Source of the DNA: Paenarthrobacter nitroguajacolicus JCM 14115
GTDB lineage: Bacteria > Actinomycetota > Actinomycetes > Actinomycetales > Micrococcaceae
Length of the DNA: 39,736 bases
Direction: 5' to 3'
Assembly (NCBI GenBank): GCA_001313365.1
Contig: BBFS01000042.1
Location: 1-39,736, forward strand
In this document: in pieces, positions 35,788-39,736 of the stretch
How positions within the stretch are numbered: position 1 is the first letter of the stretch
How the letters are laid out: each line of letters starts with the position of its first letter
Translations under genes and position numbers: made by a program
Notes under the pieces: model-generated
Database searches by the model: none
What the model saw: the letters and a program-made list of their open reading frames with translations, nothing else
What the model was told of the DNA's origin: nothing

Positions 35788-36053
35788 TTAGCGGTCCGTG
35801 ACGCCTGTCCCACCGAAGACCCAGCTGGCTCCCGTCCCGAAGGCGATGTCCAGCAGGCTGACGATGAGCATCATGATGGCCACGAACACCAGCACCACGA
35901 GCGTGTAATTGATCAGTTCCTTGCGGGTGGGTGCAACGACCTTCTTCAGTTCACCAATTACCTGGCGGACGAAGAGTGCAATACGGGCGAAGAAGCACGA
36001 TCGGCTTTCTTGGCGGGACGGCCCTTCGAGCTGCTGGCAGCTGTTTCGGTCAC
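35788..36053 (-). CDS. secE: preprotein translocase subunit SecE
   Basis: SecE clamps the SecY channel in the cytoplasmic membrane. After a basic N-terminus TETAASSSKGRPAKKADRAS come the amphipathic segment VRQVIGELKKVVAPTRKELI and one membrane span, YTLVVLVFVAIMMLIVSLLD. The GTG at 36053 is chosen because GTGAGG lies 5 nt before it; an in-frame GTG 15 nt upstream (36068) is too close to its own AAGG. A missing base near 35995 shifts the first 20 codons. Corrected length is 88 residues. It is followed by nusG, the universal order. Confidence 0.9.
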
Positions 36054-36149
36054 CTGGTCCTCACTCACCTTGCAAAGTCGTTGACCCGACTCTGATCAGA
36101 GCCATGGTTGCTGCGCGTGCCCCCGGCGTTTCCGCCGGAACAGCTTGCG

Positions 36150-36222
36150 CAGGGCAGACAGGACTCGAACCTGCAACCTGCGGTTTTGGAGACCGCTGCG
36201 CTACCAATTGCGCCACTACCCT
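36150..36222 (-). tRNA. tRNA-Trp (anticodon CCA)
   Basis: The acceptor stem AGGGTAG/CTGCCCT, the D arm with GGCGCAATTGGTAGCGC, the anticodon stem GCGGT/ACCGC enclosing loop CTCCAAA (anticodon CCA) and the T arm with GGTTCGAGTCC all fit a 73-nt tRNA with discriminator G. No CCA is encoded. It lies 96 nt upstream of secE on the same strand, a common position for tRNA-Trp in actinobacteria. Confidence 0.96.
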
Positions 36223-36285
36223 ATGGATCGAATCCATGTTTCAGGCCGCACTTCAGCCTGTGGTGCTTTTCAACACCGGTGAACC

Positions 36286-36315
36286 AGTCTACGCAAGAAT
36301 TTCGCGTTAGTCGAA
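36286..36315 (-). promoter_or_regulatory. candidate promoter of tRNA-Trp / secE-nusG
   Basis: TTCGAC (36310-36315) and TAGACT (36286-36291) on the minus strand are 18 nt apart, about 64 nt before the tRNA. The -10 is identical to those proposed for rpsL and tuf. Confidence 0.45.
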
Positions 36316-36474
36316 CCGGCCCCATTTCCGGACCTCCCAGCCGTAAAAGCCTGTGACCAGCATTATCAGTCACAAAGTTCTGTAGGCACCCGGGAGCTCC
36401 GCAGAACAGCATAAGGTAGTTTACGTCGAATCCCATCATCCAGCCTCGAGCTGCCTGCGTAGAACGGTACATAG

Positions 36475-37714
36475 ATGTCTGCCGGAACAACTACCGCCCG
36501 CATTTCACAGCGAATCTCCGCCATTGCAGAATCCGCCACCCTTGCCGTTGACGCCAAGGCCAAGGCACTGAAGGCCGCGGGACGTCCCGTGATCGGTTTC
36601 GGTGCCGGCGAACCTGATTTTCCAACCCCCCCGGACTACATCGTCCAGGCCGCCATTGAGGCGGCAGGCCAGCCGAAGTACCACCGTTACTCCCCCCCGC
36701 CGGTGGCCTCCCCCCCGAGCTGAAGAAGGCTATCGCCGAGAAGACCCTGCGGGACTCCGGTTACCAGGTTGATCCTTCCCAGGTCCTGGTGACCAACGGG
36801 GGGGTAAGCAGGCCGTCTACAACACGTTCGCGACCCTCGTGGACCCGGGCGACGAAGTCATCATCCCCACTCCCTTCTGGACCACGTACCCGGAAGCCAT
36901 CCGGCTCGCCGGCGGCGTGCCCGTTGAGGTCTTCGCCGGCCCGGAACAGGGCTACCTGGTAACCGTCGAGCAGCTCGAAGCCGCTGTCACGGACAGGACC
37001 AAGATCCTGTTGTTCGTTTCCCCCGTCCAACCCCACCGGCGCTGTTTACAGCCCGGAGCAGGTTGCGGAGATCGGCAAGTGGGCCGCGTCCAAGGGCCTC
37101 TGGGTTGTCACTGACGAGATCTACGAGCACCTGACCTACGACGGCGTCGAGTTCACGTCCATCGCCACTGCTGCGCCGGAACTGGGCGACAAGGTTGTCA
37201 TCCTCAACGGTGTTGCCAAGACCTACGCGATGACCGGTTGGCGCGTGGGATGGATGATCGGCCCCGCCGACGTCATCAAGGCCGCCACCAACCTGCAGTC
37301 CCATGCGACGTCCAACGTCTCCAACATCATGCAGATCGCAGCCGCAGCAGCCCTCACGGGTCCGCTGACCGCCGTCGACGAAATGAAAGTTGCGTTCGAC
37401 CGACGCCGCAAGGCGATTGTCGCCGGCTGAACGCGATCGAAGGTGTTGAATGCCCGACGCCGACCGGCGCCTTCTACGTCTACGCGGACGTGCGCGGCCT
37501 GTTGGGTAAGGAATTTGAGACCTCCAATGGTCCCGTCCGCCCGGCCACCTCTGCGGAACTCGCCACGCTGATCCTCGACGAAGTTGAAGTTGCCGTCGTT
37601 CCGGGCGAAGCCTTCGGTCCTTCCGGCTATGTGCGCTTGTCCTACGCACTCGGCGATGACGACCTCGCAGAAGGTGTCCGCCGCATCCAGGAGTTCCTGG
37701 GCAAGGCAAAGTAG
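36475..37714 (+). CDS. pyridoxal-phosphate aminotransferase, class I (aspartate aminotransferase type)
   Basis: Transfers an amino group between an amino acid and a 2-oxo acid, most likely aspartate/oxaloacetate, in the cytoplasm. The N-terminal part reads [20 protein letters not shown] and [32 protein letters not shown] follows; the PLP lysine is in [20 protein letters not shown]; the end reads [20 protein letters not shown]. Breaks: runs at 36692 and 36798 (+2 each), 37020 (+1), and a missing C near 37429 (GCCGGCCTGAAC); extra Pro from 36626 and 36710. Corrected length is about 408 residues. No Shine-Dalgarno is seen before the ATG, so leaderless translation is possible. Divergent from tRNA-Trp. 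Confidence 0.9.
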
Positions 37715-37723
37715 CAACCAGCC

Positions 37724-37770
37724 AACGGAAACGCTCTTCCACCTGTGACAGGTGGAAGAGCGTTTCCGTT
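37724..37770. terminator. perfect bidirectional terminator
   Basis: A 23-bp perfect inverted repeat (37724-37746 with 37748-37770) around a single G, starting 9 nt past the aminotransferase stop. It starts with AACGGAAACG, so it ends in CGTTTCCGTT on either strand. It can terminate the plus-strand aminotransferase and back up the minus-strand regulator gene that ends at 37859. Confidence 0.85.
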
Positions 37771-37778
37771 TAAGGCGC

Positions 37779-37860
37779 GGGACGTGAGAGACCGATCGGG
37801 AAAACCCGACGGGACGTGAGAGACCGATCGGGAAAACCCGACGGGAAGTGAGAGAGCGTC
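37779..37860. repeat. 32-nt tandem repeat, two copies plus a partial third
   Basis: Units 37779-37810 and 37811-37842 are identical; 37843-37860 repeats the first half with changes (GGGAAGTGAGAGAGCGTC). Each full unit begins GGGACGTGAGAGACC and contains the small palindrome TCGGGAAAACCCGA. The partial copy runs into the 3' end of the response-regulator gene. The form suggests a REP-like intergenic element. Confidence 0.8.
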
Positions 37861-38536
37861 AGAGGAGTCGACGCTCGGCCGCCCACTTGGTAAGTTCGTG
37901 GCGGCTGGATAGCTGGAGCTTCCTCAATACTGCCGACACATGTGTTTCCACCGTCTTGATGGAGATGAACAGCTCCTTGGCCACCTCCTTGTAGCTGTAA
38001 CCCCCCCGGGCAATGAGCCGCATGACTTCGAGTTCGCGGGCAGAAAGCTTGTCCAATTCGTCGTCTGCGATGTCAGCGGGAGCGGTCCCGAAAGCGTCCA
38101 GCACAAAGCCTGCCAAACGGGGAGAGAAGACGGCATCGCCATCGGCCACGCGGATGACGGCGTCGGAAATCTCCTTGCCCGAGATGGTTTTGGTGACGTA
38201 TCCACGTGCTCCGGCCCGGATCACCGACACCACGTCCTCGGCGGCGTCGGACACGCTCAAGGCCAGAAAGCTGGTGGTACCGAGCAAAGCGCCGGAGCCG
38301 GCAATGACTTCACGTCCGCCACCGCCCAATCCGCCCGGGAGGTGCACGTCCAGGAGCACGACTTCAGGGCGGGTCCCGGCTATGACGGCAATGGCCTGTT
38401 CCACGGTGCCGGCCTCGCCCACCACATCCATGCGTTCGTCGAGGTCCGCTTTCAAACCGGAACGGAAGATGGTGTGGTCGTCCACGATGACCACACGCAC
38501 CCTGCGTCCGACACCACTTTCAGGGCTGTTGTTCAT
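37859..38536 (-). CDS. NarL/LuxR-family response regulator
   Basis: A DNA-binding response regulator of 225 residues. The receiver domain opens with RVRVVIVDDHTIFRSGLKAD, the phosphoacceptor Asp is in VVLLDVHLPGG, and the switch Thr/Lys region is followed by ARGYVTKTISGKEISDAVIR. The C-terminal helix-turn-helix reads LSARELEVMRLIAR..YSYKEVAKELFISIKTVETHV. ARGGYSYKEV has one Gly too many, from the 7-C run at 38001-38007. Its ATG overlaps the TGA of the kinase gene (ATGA), so the pair is translationally coupled. Target genes are not evident. Confidence 0.92.
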   Translation of the reverse strand: MNNSPESGVGRRVRVVIVDDHTIFRSGLKADLDERMDVVGEAGTVEQAIAVIAGTRPEVVLLDVHLPGGLGGGGREVIAGSGALLGTTSFLALSVSDAAEDVVSVIRAGARGYVTKTISGKEISDAVIRVADGDAVFSPRLAGFVLDAFGTAPADIADDELDKLSARELEVMRLIARGGYSYKEVAKELFISIKTVETHVSAVLRKLQLSSRHELTKWAAERRLL

Positions 38537-39736
38537 TGCTTTGTTTCTCCATTCCGATGTTCGGCATTCCGCAGGTCGCCGTTCCGCTGCTCACCATTCC
38601 GCTGCTCGCTGGCGTCCGGACTTATTGATGGAAGGGCCAATCGGACTTCCGTTCCATCTCTGCTGCTGTTGATGACCGCCGTGCCGCCGTGCCGCTTCAT
38701 CCGGCCGATGATCGACTCCTTAACGCCCAGCCTGTCATCCGGGACAGCATCAGGTCGAAGCCCGTGCCGCGGTCCTTGATGAAGATCTCCGTACTACCGG
38801 CAGTGCTCTCCAAGTAAACGGACACTGTCCCGCCACCATGGCGGGCGGCATTGAGCATGGCTTCCCTGGCTGCCTGGACCAAGGCCTCGTGCCGGTCCGT
38901 CATGTCGGTGTCCCCCTACAGTGACTACCTCAACGGCATGTCCATGGGAGTCCTCCACTTCTGCCGCCACGGCCTTGATCCTGTCTGCCAGAAGGCCCGA
39001 TTCCTTGGCGGGATCACTGAACAGCCAGGAACGGAGTTCGCGTTCCTGGGCCCTTGCGAGCCGGATGACGTCCTGCTCGGAGCCCGCCCGGCGCTGGATG
39101 AGTGCCAGGGTCTGAAGGACGGAGTCGTGCAAGTGGGCAGCGATCTCTGCGCGTTCAGTTTCGCGGACCCTGCCGGCCCGTTCCGTTTCAAGGTCCTTCC
39201 AGAACTTCAGCCCCCCCAGGGCAGCAATACCAAGCAACACCGCCCAGGACAGCGACAGAGGCAAGGAGCGCCAGCCACGTCTGCTCCCACGACCCTGAAC
39301 CGGACACCATCACCAGGACGCCGGCCACCACTAGGGCCAATCCCGCTGCCAAGCGCGTCCATCCGCCGGCTTGGTCGGCCTTCGTCTTGTCCACCAGGCC
39401 GGCCCTGCGGGTCTCATCGAGCTGCATCCAGGCAATCGCTGCGCCACCGAGGATGGCGGCCGCCGGAATGAGTGTCCCCAAAGGGACGTCGACGCCGAAC
39501 TGGCGGGCGATCAGGATCGCAGCAACCAAGAGCAAGGCTGCGCCGAGCAGGATTTCCTTGCCGTACTGGATCTTGCGGAACGTGAACCAGGACGACAAAG
39601 TACTTCCACTGCCGTTGCCTGCTTCGCCCCTGGATCCCGCCCAATCCCACGATGACGCGGCACTGCCAAAGGCCGCAGGTTCGGCGACAGGCCCGGCGCT
39701 GCATGCCCGAGGACAGAACCGTTGCCTGAAACACGG
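38533..39736 (-). CDS. sensor histidine kinase, HisKA_3 type (5' end outside window)
   Basis: The cognate kinase. Membrane spans (GKEILLGAALLLVAAILIAR and GTLIPAAAILGGAAIAWMQL, then two more) precede a DHp helix with the phosphoacceptor His in EIAAHLHDSVLQTLALIQRR. The ATPase domain has VQAAREAMLNAARHGGG (N box) and IFIKDRGTGFDLDAVP (G1). The arrangement recalls actinobacterial kinases with an N-terminal PspC-like part; that part lies beyond the edge. A run at 38905-38920 (5 C, expected 4), a missing G near 38742 (GACCTGGAT) and an indel around 39265 break the frame. The tail after residue-level RLALPSISPDAS repeats an RNG-containing unit. Stop TGA 38533-38535. Confidence 0.88.

Noticed and set aside
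37779..37860. CRISPR array
   Set aside because: The units are adjacent direct repeats without unique spacers, and no cas gene is present.

Overview
The window comes from a high-GC actinobacterium of the Micrococcaceae. Gene order, GTG/TTG starts overlapping TGA stops, and protein sequences fit Arthrobacter/Paenarthrobacter; this placement is from memory of the family, not a search. Most of it is the core translation/transcription block, on the minus strand.

Layout, left to right (transcription mostly right to left): (a) 1-2805, spc operon: rplN-rplX-rplE-rpsH-rplF-rplR-rpsE (rpsE runs off the left edge; no rpsN). (b) 3090-8489, S10 operon: rpsJ-rplC-rplD-rplW-rplB-rpsS-rplV-rpsC-rplP-rpmC-rpsQ, closed by a strong hairpin. 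(c) 8876-14806, accessory insert between the S10 and str operons: a GH1 beta-glucosidase (+), a 41-residue single-span protein (-) and a roughly 1,400-residue polytopic membrane protein (-). (d) 14881-19676, str operon: rpsL-rpsG-fusA-tuf. (e) 19708-27394, rpoB-rpoC. (f) 27813-29510, a plus-strand thiolase and YbaK-type deacylase, divergent from rpoB. (g) 29594-36222: tRNA-Trp, secE, nusG, rplK, rplA, two coupled tandem-GNAT acetyltransferases, rplJ and rplL. (h) 36475-39736: a class I aminotransferase (+), a perfect bidirectional terminator, a 32-nt tandem repeat, and a NarL-type two-component pair (-), the kinase cut by the right edge.

The dominant oddity is technical. The window holds about eighty G or C runs of six or more. 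Where the protein or a terminator stem fixes the true sequence, most are a run of 4 or 5 lengthened by +1, +2 or +3. In addition, dozens of GG/GGG or CC/CCC runs have lost one base. Essential genes (rpsH, rplP, rplB, rplD, rpsG, rpsL, fusA, tuf, rpoB, rpoC, rplJ, rplA, rplK, nusG) are therefore frame-broken or carry an extra Pro/Gly. I read these as sequencing or consensus errors and annotate each gene over its full intended span; I do not call pseudogenes.

I see no CRISPR array, prophage, insertion sequence or clear defence system. The best biological leads are the tandem-GNAT pair lodged between rplA and rplJ, the huge membrane protein with a Pro/Gln-rich head, a TAGACT -10 shared by translation-related promoters, and the hairpin-bearing intergenic repeat.
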